Assembly (NCBI GenBank): GCA_009777775.1
Contig: WRLE01000008.1
Location: forward strand, 85,841 to 149,840
DNA: 64,000 bases
From: Oscillospiraceae bacterium
GTDB lineage: Bacteria > Bacillota > Clostridia > Oscillospirales > Oscillospiraceae
Reading direction: 5' to 3'
Shown here: positions 25,066-34,500 of the stretch, in pieces
How the letters are laid out: every line of letters starts with the position of its first letter
How positions within the stretch are numbered: position 1 is the stretch's first letter
Made by a program: the position numbers and the translations under genes
The notes under the pieces: model-generated
Database searches by the model: none
Seen by the model: only the letters and a program-made list of their open reading frames with translations
Told to the model about the DNA's origin: nothing

Positions 25066-25764
25066 ATGCTAATTGTCAACAATCTATCAAAAACATTTAA
25101 TATGCACGTTGGTGCTGAGAAGACTATTACATGCTTAGATTCTGTTAATCTATCTGTGGAACCCGGTCAAGTGGTGGCCCTCATCGGACCCAGTGGTTCT
25201 GGCAAGTCCTCTTTGCTAAAATGCATTTATGGCACTTACTTGACAACGGTCGGAAACATTTATTATACTGACGCAAATGGAAGCGAACACGACCTTGCTA
25301 ATATAGACTTGCAAACCATGCGCCATCTTCGGACAAGGGAATTTGGCTATGTTTCTCAGTTTTTCCATGTTATCCCACGAATCGCTGCTGTTGATGTATT
25401 ATCGCAACCACTAATAAACAGAGGATGGAGCAGCAATGATTCTGCAAAGCGAGCAAAAGAGCTATTGAGCAAAGTGGGTATACCGGAGAGCCTTTGGAAT
25501 ATGTACCCTTCCACTTTCAGCGGTGGAGAAAAGCAAAGACTAAATATAATATATGGAATAATAACAATGCCGCGCCTTGTCCTACTGGACGAACCCACGG
25601 CTTCTTTGGATCCTGTCTCAAAGAGAAATGTTTTAGACCTTATAATTGAACTTAAAGAACAGGGTTCAATGATACTGGGTGCCTTTCACGATTATGAAGC
25701 TATGCGTGTCATCGCAGATAAGAGCTATCATGTCGTGACGAAAAATCTGGAGTTGGTAGCATGA
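25066..25764 (+). CDS. phnL: C-P lyase ATP-binding protein PhnL
   Basis: 232 aa, AAAGGAG site. Walker A GPSGSGKSS, Q-loop YVSQFFHVIPR, signature FSGGEKQRLNI, Walker B LVLLDEPTASLD and switch region GAFHDYEAMR, all typical of PhnL. It acts with PhnK on the PhnGHIJ complex. The stop overlaps the PHP gene start by 4 nt. Confidence 0.93.
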   Translation: MLIVNNLSKTFNMHVGAEKTITCLDSVNLSVEPGQVVALIGPSGSGKSSLLKCIYGTYLTTVGNIYYTDANGSEHDLANIDLQTMRHLRTREFGYVSQFFHVIPRIAAVDVLSQPLINRGWSSNDSAKRAKELLSKVGIPESLWNMYPSTFSGGEKQRLNIIYGIITMPRLVLLDEPTASLDPVSKRNVLDLIIELKEQGSMILGAFHDYEAMRVIADKSYHVVTKNLELVA

Positions 25765-26573
25765 AAGCTGATCTACACATACATTCAAGCATGTCTGACA
25801 GCACACTATCTGTGGAGGACATAATTATTCAAGCAAATCGTGGCAGCGTGGAGCTTTTCAGCATCACAGACCACGATACCGTCAGATGCCAAAATGAGTT
25901 TAAGGAAAAAGCGTCTCAGGAAGGTATCTCCTATGTCAAGGGTATTGAAATAACTGCCTTTGATAAAAAAGAAAACGTATCCGTCCACATTTTAGGATAT
26001 GGATACGATAAAGACGATCTCCTCGAGGATTTTTGTGCTGCAACCAACGAAAGCAGAGCAAAGGCTGGAATCAATATGACGGAAAAAGTCATAGAAATGG
26101 GCTATGCTATCACTGTTGATGAAGTGCTACGCTACAGCAAGGGTTGCATTATTTATCGTCCACATATAATGCACGCACTTTTTGAGAGAGGGTATTTAAA
26201 AGGTGTATTAAACGAGCAATACACCGAGTGGTTCAGCAAAGATGGTCCCGCTTATTTCCCCTTCGAATACCCTGACCCAATCGATGCCATCTCTGCTGTC
26301 AAAGAAGCAGGCGGGCTTGCTGTATTGGCACATCCCGCATATTATAAAAACTGGGCATGTATCCCATCATTGGCTGCTGCAGGTCTCGATGGAATTGAGG
26401 TCTATCACCCTGGTCACAGCGATATAGATAAATCTGCTTTACTGGCAATCGCCGATGGATACAAGCTATTTATCACAAGCGGCAGCGATTTCCACGGAAT
26501 GTACGCCCAAGACCCCGTCCCCATAGGCAACGGCTGCGTCGAAGCAAGCGATGAGATATTGAAACTGACATAA
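25761..26573 (+). CDS. PHP-domain phosphoesterase, likely acting on the cyclic ribose phosphate of the C-P lyase pathway
   Basis: 270 aa. It begins KADLHIHSSMSDSTLS (metal site HxH) and continues with FSITDHDTVR, KGIEITAF, LAHPAYY and SGSDFHGMY: a full PHP metal-binding set. PHP enzymes hydrolyse phosphate esters. As the last gene of the phn operon, coupled to phnL by a 4-nt overlap, it most likely replaces PhnP, opening 5-phosphoribosyl 1,2-cyclic phosphate; I recall such a PHP enzyme being called PhnPP in some bacteria. No phnN or phnP is seen nearby. Confidence 0.82.
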   Translation: MKADLHIHSSMSDSTLSVEDIIIQANRGSVELFSITDHDTVRCQNEFKEKASQEGISYVKGIEITAFDKKENVSVHILGYGYDKDDLLEDFCAATNESRAKAGINMTEKVIEMGYAITVDEVLRYSKGCIIYRPHIMHALFERGYLKGVLNEQYTEWFSKDGPAYFPFEYPDPIDAISAVKEAGGLAVLAHPAYYKNWACIPSLAAAGLDGIEVYHPGHSDIDKSALLAIADGYKLFITSGSDFHGMYAQDPVPIGNGCVEASDEILKLT

Positions 26574-26601
26574 ATGAATAAATCATGGTAATACCATGCG
26601 A

Positions 26602-26663
26602 ATGAACGGTAGGGACGGTACTTTTGTTCAAATTTGAACAAAAGTACCGTCCCCACCGTTCAT
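26602..26663. repeat. GGGACGG palindromic element, copy g
   Basis: Two 31-nt arms meet without a loop and agree at 30 of 31 positions, the most perfect copy in the window. It lies between the convergent phn operon and ABC exporter genes and can end transcription from both sides. The core has GGTAC instead of GGTTC, as in copy f. Confidence 0.9.
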
Positions 26664-26669
26664 TTGTGT

Positions 26670-28313
26670 CTAGGCGATATATAAATCGCGTTTTTTGAAA
26701 TAGGCTAAGCCGATTCCTATTAATGCAGAGGCGATTATTGTCAATATAATCAAAGGAGTGAACTCAAAGGTATCCATTGGTAGCTTTGGGATGTATTGCA
26801 TTGGTGAAATGTTTTGGAACCATTTAGGTAATAAATCAGGCATACCACCTAGAAAAGCTACGACAAATATCACTCCATAAAAACCCCAGACAGCTCCTGT
26901 TGCTTTAGGAAACGCACCCGTCATAAAAACCACGAAGCCAATCATTACCCATATTGCAGGTAAATATACAAGAAATGATTTAATTAATCCGTCTAATGTA
27001 AAAAGTCCGCTTCCTGTCATCGAAGTGGAGATATATAGTCCATAAGCCGTTGACAGCTGCGCTAAAATGCTGATTATAAATGCTAGAATTATATAACTAA
27101 CAAAGTATCTCGTCTTTGGCACAGCCATTGCTATAAGCTGCTCCTGACGACCTTCCCGTTCTTCAGAGCGGAGTTTCAAAGAAGCGTTCATAACGGGAAC
27201 AAAAGCAAGCAGCGTCATCATCATTACGACAAATACCCCAAAATAATCAATGATAATCTGCGCTTTTTGACTATCGGACATTGTGTTTAGCAGCATTTCA
27301 GGAACACCTATCACTTGCAAGTACTCTGGGCTGTCACCAACGAAGGTAGGTATATCAGAAATGACAGAACCGTAAGAAGCACCAAGAACGAACATTAAGA
27401 CAATCCATATGATTAATGATTTATACATCAGTCGTAATGAAAAGCCAAAGGGTGAGAGCATACTCTTCGCTGCTGTTTCACGTCCTTGGCGAGGAGCGAT
27501 GAATCCTTGACCCATATCACGCAACGAATTGAGCATATATGCAGCAATAGTGATTATGATTGCTTCTGCTTCCAAAATGATGATGGGTATGATGTTGTTT
27601 TCCACAAACACTTGTGAACGCTGTGCCAAACCCAAAGAGCTTATACACGAAAGCAATTCTGAGCCTTGCACATCACCAGCAGCTCTAATCAAATAAAATA
27701 CACCCACAGCGAGAAAAGATAAACCGCTCGCTGTGCTTTTGTTTGATGATAATTGGGAAAATATTGCAGCTATGGAAGCAAAGACAAGCCCAGTAGCTCC
27801 AACAACCGCTCCATACAATATGCAATCTGCTAACTTCATGCCTTCTATACCCAGTACAGCTAGAGCAAATCCAAGCAATACCGCAAGTATAGTGTTAATA
27901 ATCCCCGATGATATCATCGTAGCATGAAGTATAGCAATGCGTCCAGTTGGCAACGATCGAATGACTTCCACTCTACCGCTCTCTTCATCTGCTCTTGTAT
28001 GTCGAACCACAAAAAATATATTCATAATTGCAACGGCAATCAGTATCCAAAGAAGCATAGTTCCAGCATACATTACTCCGGTGGTGTAATTGTCAAGACC
28101 ATATACCGGTCCCATCATAGCAACCATTACCGGATTGTTAAAGGATTGTCCAAATTGTGTACGTGCTTCCGGCTGAGAAAACATACTATCCAAAGTTGGT
28201 GCGACAGCCATGGAAAAAAGCACAAGAGCAACAATCCAAACTGTAGTAATAATCCTATCTCGCTTCAATATAAATTTCACTAGTTTGCCAGTGTTAGTAA
28301 AACTTTTATTCAT
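26670..28313 (-). CDS. ABC exporter permease (ABC-2 type, antibiotic-exporter family)
   Basis: 547 aa with about 12 hydrophobic helices in two halves. The N half has the family pattern GVMYAGTMLLWILIAVAIMN followed by FFVVRHTRADEESGRVEVIRS, as in the TetAB/polyketide exporter permeases. It forms an exporter with the ATPase encoded 2 nt upstream. The substrate is probably a drug, toxin or lipid-like compound. Control is likely by the TetR protein upstream. Confidence 0.85.
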   Translation of the reverse strand: MNKSFTNTGKLVKFILKRDRIITTVWIVALVLFSMAVAPTLDSMFSQPEARTQFGQSFNNPVMVAMMGPVYGLDNYTTGVMYAGTMLLWILIAVAIMNIFFVVRHTRADEESGRVEVIRSLPTGRIAILHATMISSGIINTILAVLLGFALAVLGIEGMKLADCILYGAVVGATGLVFASIAAIFSQLSSNKSTASGLSFLAVGVFYLIRAAGDVQGSELLSCISSLGLAQRSQVFVENNIIPIIILEAEAIIITIAAYMLNSLRDMGQGFIAPRQGRETAAKSMLSPFGFSLRLMYKSLIIWIVLMFVLGASYGSVISDIPTFVGDSPEYLQVIGVPEMLLNTMSDSQKAQIIIDYFGVFVVMMMTLLAFVPVMNASLKLRSEEREGRQEQLIAMAVPKTRYFVSYIILAFIISILAQLSTAYGLYISTSMTGSGLFTLDGLIKSFLVYLPAIWVMIGFVVFMTGAFPKATGAVWGFYGVIFVVAFLGGMPDLLPKWFQNISPMQYIPKLPMDTFEFTPLIILTIIASALIGIGLAYFKKRDLYIA

Positions 28314-28315
28314 AC

Positions 28316-29212
28316 CTACACTTCCTCTCTTTTTCTATAATGTCGCATGAATAATTCTTCCAAAGTGGGAGGTATACTTTCGATTTTCACAACATCATAT
28401 TTCGCAATATGGGAAACAATACTGCCAACTTCATCGGAATCGACTTGGAAGGATACTCCTCCTTGTCTCAACCGAATATCATGTACCCCATGCAAGTCTT
28501 CCAGACCTTCCAATGGTTTTAGTGTTTCAATATTCATTGTTATCCTTGTAAGATGGCGAAGCTCGGACAGTGTACCTATTTCGACTATTTGACCCTCCGC
28601 AATAATGCCTACCCTGTCGCACAAACGCTCGACTTCCGAGAGTATGTGACTCGATAAAAACACACCTTTTCCCATATTCTTTTGCTCTAAAATACAATCT
28701 TGAAATACCTGTTCCATCAAAGGGTCTAAGCCGCTTGTTGGTTCATCGAGTATAAAGAGGTCTGCATCTGAAGTAAATGCGGCGACCAGAGCGACTTTTT
28801 GCCTATTCCCTTTTGAATAAGTGCGACATTTTTTTGTTGGGTCAAGCTCGAACATATCCAGTAGTTTTCTACGACGGGCTTTGTCATGTTTTCCGCGTAG
28901 ATTGACAAACAAATCGATTACTTCACCGCCTGTTAGATTGGGCCATAGATTCACATCTCCTGGTACATATGCTATTCTTTTATGGATTTCCACTGCGTCT
29001 TTCCATGCATCTTTGCCAAACACCTTCACTGCACCTTCTGTTGCTTGGAGTATGCCCAGTAGTATTCTTATTGTTGTCGTCTTTCCTGCTCCGTTGGGAC
29101 CGATATAACCAAATACTTCACCTTCTTTGACTTCAAGGTTTACATTGCGTAGTGCGGTAAACTTACCGAAGTTTTTTGTCAATCCTTCTGTTTGAAGACT
29201 TAATGCTGCCAT
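28316..29212 (-). CDS. ABC exporter ATP-binding protein
   Basis: 298 aa; AAAGGAGG upstream. Walker A GPNGAGKTT, Q-loop YVPGDVNLWPN, signature YSKGNRQKV (a variant of LSGGQ found in this exporter family), Walker B LFILDEPTSGLDP, switch HILSEVERLCD. The C-terminal about 80 residues form the extra domain seen in DrrA-like ATPases. Partner of the permease just downstream. Confidence 0.9.
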   Translation of the reverse strand: MAALSLQTEGLTKNFGKFTALRNVNLEVKEGEVFGYIGPNGAGKTTTIRILLGILQATEGAVKVFGKDAWKDAVEIHKRIAYVPGDVNLWPNLTGGEVIDLFVNLRGKHDKARRRKLLDMFELDPTKKCRTYSKGNRQKVALVAAFTSDADLFILDEPTSGLDPLMEQVFQDCILEQKNMGKGVFLSSHILSEVERLCDRVGIIAEGQIVEIGTLSELRHLTRITMNIETLKPLEGLEDLHGVHDIRLRQGGVSFQVDSDEVGSIVSHIAKYDVVKIESIPPTLEELFMRHYRKREEV

Positions 29213-29291
29213 TGTATATTCCTCCTTTGTAACTTTTCAGTTTGGCTGTCTTAGAGCATTGTTGTCCTTTTGATGTATCACAAAATACTCA

Positions 29292-29332
29292 AAGGGTGGA
29301 AAAATCGGAGTATTTCCGACTTTCCCACCCTT
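29292..29332 (-). terminator. Hairpin between the TetR gene and the ABC genes
   Basis: AAGGGTGG...TCGGA pairs with TCCGA...CCACCCTT (8 + 5 bp with short mismatches). It follows the TetR stop and precedes the ABC ATPase start on the minus strand. It has no long U-run, so partial termination or mRNA stabilisation is possible. The rest of 29213-29416 shows no gene. Confidence 0.45.
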
Positions 29333-29416
29333 AAAGCCAAGACTCGACACGGCATTTGCCGCCGACCGGGATTTGTGTTCAATTAATGCTGTGATTTTTG
29401 TCAATTTGTTGTCATA

Positions 29417-30034
29417 TTACACTATATCTTTCAGCACAGCTCGTCTAATGAAGTCAATGAGTTCCATTATAACTGTATCCCTTTGCTGTTTCGTCATAGA
29501 ATTGCTAATTATATTCAATGTGACTGAATTTACCAATGAGCTAATAAAAGAAGCAGTCATAGTAAGATTAATCCCTTCATATAATTCTCCATCTTTTTGA
29601 GCCTGTTCTAATAATTGCATATAGATATCAACAGCCATTGGATTATATTTAGTTACGAATTCTTCAATGAAATATGATTGCTTTTTAGCAAAATCCTCGC
29701 CAATCATGTAATACTTTGGATTTGAATCTGCAAAGTCCAAACCTGCTTTCATTATATCTCGAAAGTTGTCTGTAAAACTCTTTTCGTGTATCGATATAAA
29801 AAAAGGTTCGAGGATTTTTACTTTTTGGCTAACCAAAGTGTCAATCAAATGGAAAAATACATCCTTTTTGTCATCAAAATACTGATAAAAACTACCTTTG
29901 GCTATTTTAGCTCCACTGACAATTCTATTCATGTTAGAGCCATCGAAGCCATATTTTGCAAATTCATCCAGAGCTGCCTGTTCAATAATCTGGCGTTTTT
30001 CATATGGCAAGTTGTAAAAAGTCTGCTTTGGCAA
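29417..30034 (-). CDS. TetR family transcriptional regulator
   Basis: 205 aa from the TTG at 30034 (GGGGTGGTG as ribosome site; LPKQTFYNLPYEKR is the usual opening of the family). The frame is open up to 30115, but that part is the promoter itself. DNA-binding helix-turn-helix: QIIEQAALDEFAKYGFDGSN and IVSGAKIAKGSFYQYFDDKKD. The rest is a helical ligand domain. It most likely represses itself and the ABC exporter downstream by binding the palindrome at 30055-30090. Confidence 0.85.
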   Translation of the reverse strand: MPKQTFYNLPYEKRQIIEQAALDEFAKYGFDGSNMNRIVSGAKIAKGSFYQYFDDKKDVFFHLIDTLVSQKVKILEPFFISIHEKSFTDNFRDIMKAGLDFADSNPKYYMIGEDFAKKQSYFIEEFVTKYNPMAVDIYMQLLEQAQKDGELYEGINLTMTASFISSLVNSVTLNIISNSMTKQQRDTVIMELIDFIRRAVLKDIV

Positions 30035-30054
30035 ATACACCACCCCAACAGCAA

Positions 30055-30115
30055 TAATGACCTCAAAGTCATATGACTTTAAGGTCATTATAATCATGAT
30101 TATATCATTTGTCAA
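30055..30115 (-). promoter_or_regulatory. TetR promoter with near-perfect 36-bp operator palindrome
   Basis: Minus-strand TTGACA (30115-30110) and TATAAT (30092-30087) are 17 nt apart. The palindrome TAATGACC...GGTCATTA spans 30055-30090, matches in 17 of 18 pairs around CATATG, and overlaps the -10 box and start site. That is the layout of an auto-repressed TetR gene. Confidence 0.8.
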
Positions 30116-30181
30116 TAGTTATTTCTTATTAATCACGCAGCTTGATAGAGGTCGCTTCATGAAATGTGATAATAATGCAAT

Positions 30182-30469
30182 TTATCCATCAAGCCATTCT
30201 ATCTGTCTCTCCACTTCCCAAAACTTTTTTCCATCAAAAATAGGTGCATCGAGAAATGCTTCGGCACACTCATACATTGAATCAGCCGACACCTCCCAAA
30301 TATAACCCTCAAAGGGAATAATTGAAGACTCCCATTGATCTAGAACCATAAAGTGTTTTCCATTCTCGTACCAACCTTGTAGAAATAATTTACGATTTTT
30401 ATAAGCGAATACAAGCTCTTGCCCAGTTGATAGAGTATCGAGAAACTCATTGACATTACCATTTATCAT
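30182..30469 (-). CDS. Hypothetical protein, 95 aa
   Basis: The likely start is the ATG at 30469 with AAGGGG upstream; the frame is open further 5' but without a ribosome site. Features: VNEFLDTLSTGQELVFAYKN, then a beta-rich aromatic part (LFLQGWYENGKHFMVLDQWE) and EVSADSMYECAEAFLDAPIF. No signal peptide or membrane helix. It looks like a small folded cytoplasmic protein; no family recognised. Confidence 0.55.
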   Translation of the reverse strand: MINGNVNEFLDTLSTGQELVFAYKNRKLFLQGWYENGKHFMVLDQWESSIIPFEGYIWEVSADSMYECAEAFLDAPIFDGKKFWEVERQIEWLDG

Positions 30470-30776
30470 GTTGTCACAACCCCTTTGAAATATTTTTGTA
30501 CTCGTAATTAAACTAATATTGGCCCAATTCTTATATCGATGAGACTTTCTTGTTACTTTAAATTGGGAAAATTCCATTTCCCATCTGTATGATATGCGTT
30601 TCGTATTAACATAGAAGCGGTACAATAATTTTATTTCCCAATTTGTCTCGCTTCCTTTCTGCTCTTTTAAGCATTTTATAATTACCGTGTGTTGACAATA
30701 CTGACCTTAGTGCATACAATAAACAAAACAATCATGGAAGTGGATTCTCTCCACCTAGAAGGAGACTAAACGGAAT

Positions 30777-31379
30777 ATGAATAAAACGTTAATACGATAT
30801 AAGCTTTTCTCTTTGATTTTTAAAGACGATATTAAACGAAATCGCGAAGAATCAGCAGCCGCAAGAAGTAAACAAATAGAATATGAAAAACTCATAAAAC
30901 AGTACGATTTTTTTAGTAATCTTTTTGATGATACTAGTAATCATAGCATTATTGGCATCGAAAAAAACGAGCTTGACGATATTATGTACGTTGCAGAAAG
31001 AATAACATCAAATGATATGTCTATCGAATTATATAGTACTAACTACCAACGCAATCGACCAAAGCTTGAAGGATATATAGGTAATAATTATACTGAAACT
31101 TATGAAATCGAGTCTCATTATATATGGATTAGTGATATGTTCGCAATTCGTGAGAATAATGGGAACGGAAAGATATTATTACAGAATTTGATTAAAATAG
31201 CAAAAAAGTTAAATACTGTCTATGATATGAATATAATTCACATAAGTGGAGAGCTATCTTGGGTGGACGAACATATATTTGCGAAATTGAAGCACTTTTA
31301 CGAAAAGAATGGATTTGAAGTAATGTTTAACGATGACAATAAAAAAGGACGAATACGATATAATTTATTACCTGAATAG
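30777..31379 (+). CDS. GNAT-like protein of unknown target
   Basis: 200 aa; GAAGGAGA upstream. The N half is charged and helical. The C half looks like a weak GNAT fold: IRENNGNGKILLQNLIKIAK resembles the acetyl-CoA loop (xxGxGxxLL), and IIHISGELSWVDEHIF with KLKHFYEKNGFEV resembles the last strands. Codon use is AT-rich compared with the neighbours. It lies 125 nt before the restriction-modification gene on the same strand. Confidence 0.5.
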   Translation: MNKTLIRYKLFSLIFKDDIKRNREESAAARSKQIEYEKLIKQYDFFSNLFDDTSNHSIIGIEKNELDDIMYVAERITSNDMSIELYSTNYQRNRPKLEGYIGNNYTETYEIESHYIWISDMFAIRENNGNGKILLQNLIKIAKKLNTVYDMNIIHISGELSWVDEHIFAKLKHFYEKNGFEVMFNDDNKKGRIRYNLLPE

Positions 31380-31504
31380 CCAATACAAAATTCAAACTAA
31401 GACAAACAACTAACCTTACAATAATAAAAGACGAATAAATAAAAAAGAAGCATATCTTATTACAACAAGAACACATTCATATTGTTATTCACATGGAGCA
31501 TACA

Positions 31505-34500
31505 ATGACCGAACACGTACTCGAATATTATAAATCCGTCTGTGAAGCATATCGGCTTGGGAACATCGAAACCTCATATAATGCGCCGATTATAGTTTTG
31601 CTGACGCATTTTGGCTGCTCGGCACGGGATATGTCCGGTGAGCGTAGCGGTCAGGTGGGGGAGAACATCGATATAAAGCTCTGGCACAGCGATACCGATG
31701 TGACTGAGACCGAGCCCTTTGCAGGAATTGAAATCAAGAAAGCAAACGGCATTGATGCCAGAGCACGAAAGCAGATAAAGACGGAAGCTGATCGCTACGG
31801 CAATGCAATTTTGACAGATAATTTAATCTGGCAGTTCTGGCGCTCTGGTGAAGAAAAAATGTATTCTGGCGTGGAGCTAATGGTGAAAAACGGAGATGAG
31901 CTAGAACTCCGCAATGAAAACATTGAGCTATTTATCACCCTAATCGAAGACTTTATTCTAAGAGACCCAGCACAAATCAAATCCTCCAACAAACTTGCTG
32001 AGTATATGGCAATGCATGCAAGAACCATCCGAGGTGTTATAACAGGTATACTTAAAGACGACGGTAATGGGAATCCTCTAGTGGACGAAAGGCAAACATC
32101 CTTGCCAATGTTTCCAGAGTTATATGGTTTGTATAGTAGAATCAGGGACGATTTGCGTCCTGCGATGACAAGCCGCGACTTTGCTGATATGTATGCCCAG
32201 ACGATTGTCTATGGACTGTTCATCGCCCGCTATAACGATAAAAAGCCGGAAACCTTCGACAGATACGAGGCAATCGGCTATTTACAAGAGGAATCTCCCC
32301 TCTTAAAGCAATTTTTCATGCACATAGCCAGTTCGGGTAAAAAGCACCCCACCCTGGAAGCTGTTATCGATAAGCTCTGCGATTTATATAGAATTTGCAT
32401 AATATCGGATTTACTGGAACAAGATGAGCATGAAGACACTATTATACATTTTTACGAAGAATTTCTCACATATTATGACCCTGCGTTGCGAAAATCCCTT
32501 GGGGTGTTCTACACACCGACCCCTGTGGTGAGATATTTAGTTTCAACGGTAGACCGTATTCTGATAGAGGATTTTGGCATTGAGGGAGGTTTGTCCAACA
32601 ACGAGCAATTGAATATTACAGTTCCTTCCGAGCAATATAGGATAGGTAACAACAGATATGCAGATACAAAGGAAGTAAGCGTTCCCCGTGTTGCTATCCT
32701 TGACCCAGCCTGTGGAACAGGCTCATTCGGAGCGGAAATCATAAAATATATAAAGGAAACGTATTTCTCAGGATCGAGGGAAGCATTTTATAAAAGTTAT
32801 ATACAAAGCGAAAACGGCTTATTGTCACGCTTGATTGGCTTTGAAATTATGATGACTAGCTATGTGGTGGCTCACTTGAAAATCCGTCGCACAATCGATG
32901 AAACCCTCGGCGAAGCATCGGAAACCCAGCTGCCGACAAATATATTCCTCACCAACACCCTGGCACCACCCCACTCAAGCCTTGAGAGAAATGAGCAAAT
33001 GACATTGTTCGACTTTTCGGCTGCAATAAGCGATGAAGCTTATTACGCAGACACTTGGAAAACCCGCAGACCTATAAAGGTGATAATAGGAAACCCACCG
33101 TATTTAAGAGACTCAAAAAATCCAAGCGATATTTCTATTTATAAAACAGAAACTGATGGCATAGCAAGTTTCGGCGAACGCAAACATGGCTTGAATAATG
33201 ATTATGTTTACTTTTTTCGGTTCGCAGAACAAATTGTCGAAAGTAACAACGATGGAATAGTTGCGTTTGTATCAGACAACAGTTATTTGCAAAGTCCAAC
33301 TTTTCGTGGAATGAGGGCCAGTTTGCTTCGGACTTTCAACAAAATCTATATAATTGATTTGCACGGTAATTCAAATAAAAAAGAAACAAGCCCTGATGGC
33401 TCAAAAGATGAAAATATATTCGATATAATGCAAGGTGTCTCCCTCTTTATCGGTGTCAAAACTACCACTAGCAAAGAATGGGCGAAAGTTTTTCATTGTG
33501 ATTTATGGGGTACAAGAGAACATAAATTCCAGCAATTGAAAGATACCGATTTGAATTTTATCGAATTAATTCCAGATTCAAAAATGGCTTATTTAATACC
33601 AACTAACAATAAAGATAACGAAATATATGAAAACGGTATTAGTATGGTTGATCTTTTTACCACATATGTATCTGGAATACAGACAAACAACGATACCGCT
33701 GCCGTTACAGGAACAAAAGATGAACTAATAAAACGAATTGAGATAGTAAAAAACGCGACAACTGATAAACCAATAGATGATCTTTGGAAAAAATATAGTA
33801 CTGGACAATCAGCTCAGTCTATTCAAAATGATATCCTTTCTTCAGGTGGTCAAATTACCCAATTATTATATAGGCCTTTTGATAAGCGTTGGACATACTA
33901 TTCAGGCATATCCTGTGGTTGGGTTTTTCGTCCCCGTGAAAAGAAAACAATCGGACACTTCATACAAACACCAACAAGCCCAATTGGCCAAAATATAGGA
34001 TTGGTGTTTGCACGTACATCTCCGATTGCCTTAGATTACGCAATGATATTTATTACTGATGCAATTATCGACCAAAGTGCGTTATCAACTTTGTCATCAA
34101 CATACAGCTATGTTGCTCCCCTTTATCTTCACAACGAAACAGACGATACATGGACAGCAAACTTCGACCCCAATGTGCTGACGCAACTCACAGAGTATTT
34201 AAACGAAAAGCCCAAACCCAATGATGTATTCGACTACATATACGGCATACTGTATGACCCCGTGTACCGTAAACGCTTCAATGAATTTCTCAAACGAGAC
34301 TTCCCAAGAGTGCCGATAATTAACCGCCAAGCAGACAAAGACAATCCCGATGACTTTTTTGTAAGCGAAGAAATGTTCCATGCATATGTAGCAGCAGGGG
34401 AGCGACTGCGAAAGCTGCACCTGATGCAAATCAAAATCCCTTCGGAGCTGACAATAGAGCCGAACACTCCGGAAAACATGGAAATCGGTGTCATAAAATA

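Noticed and set aside
30035..30115. Longer N-terminus of the TetR gene
   Set aside because: This part contains the -10 and -35 boxes and the operator, so it cannot be translated from the transcript starting there.
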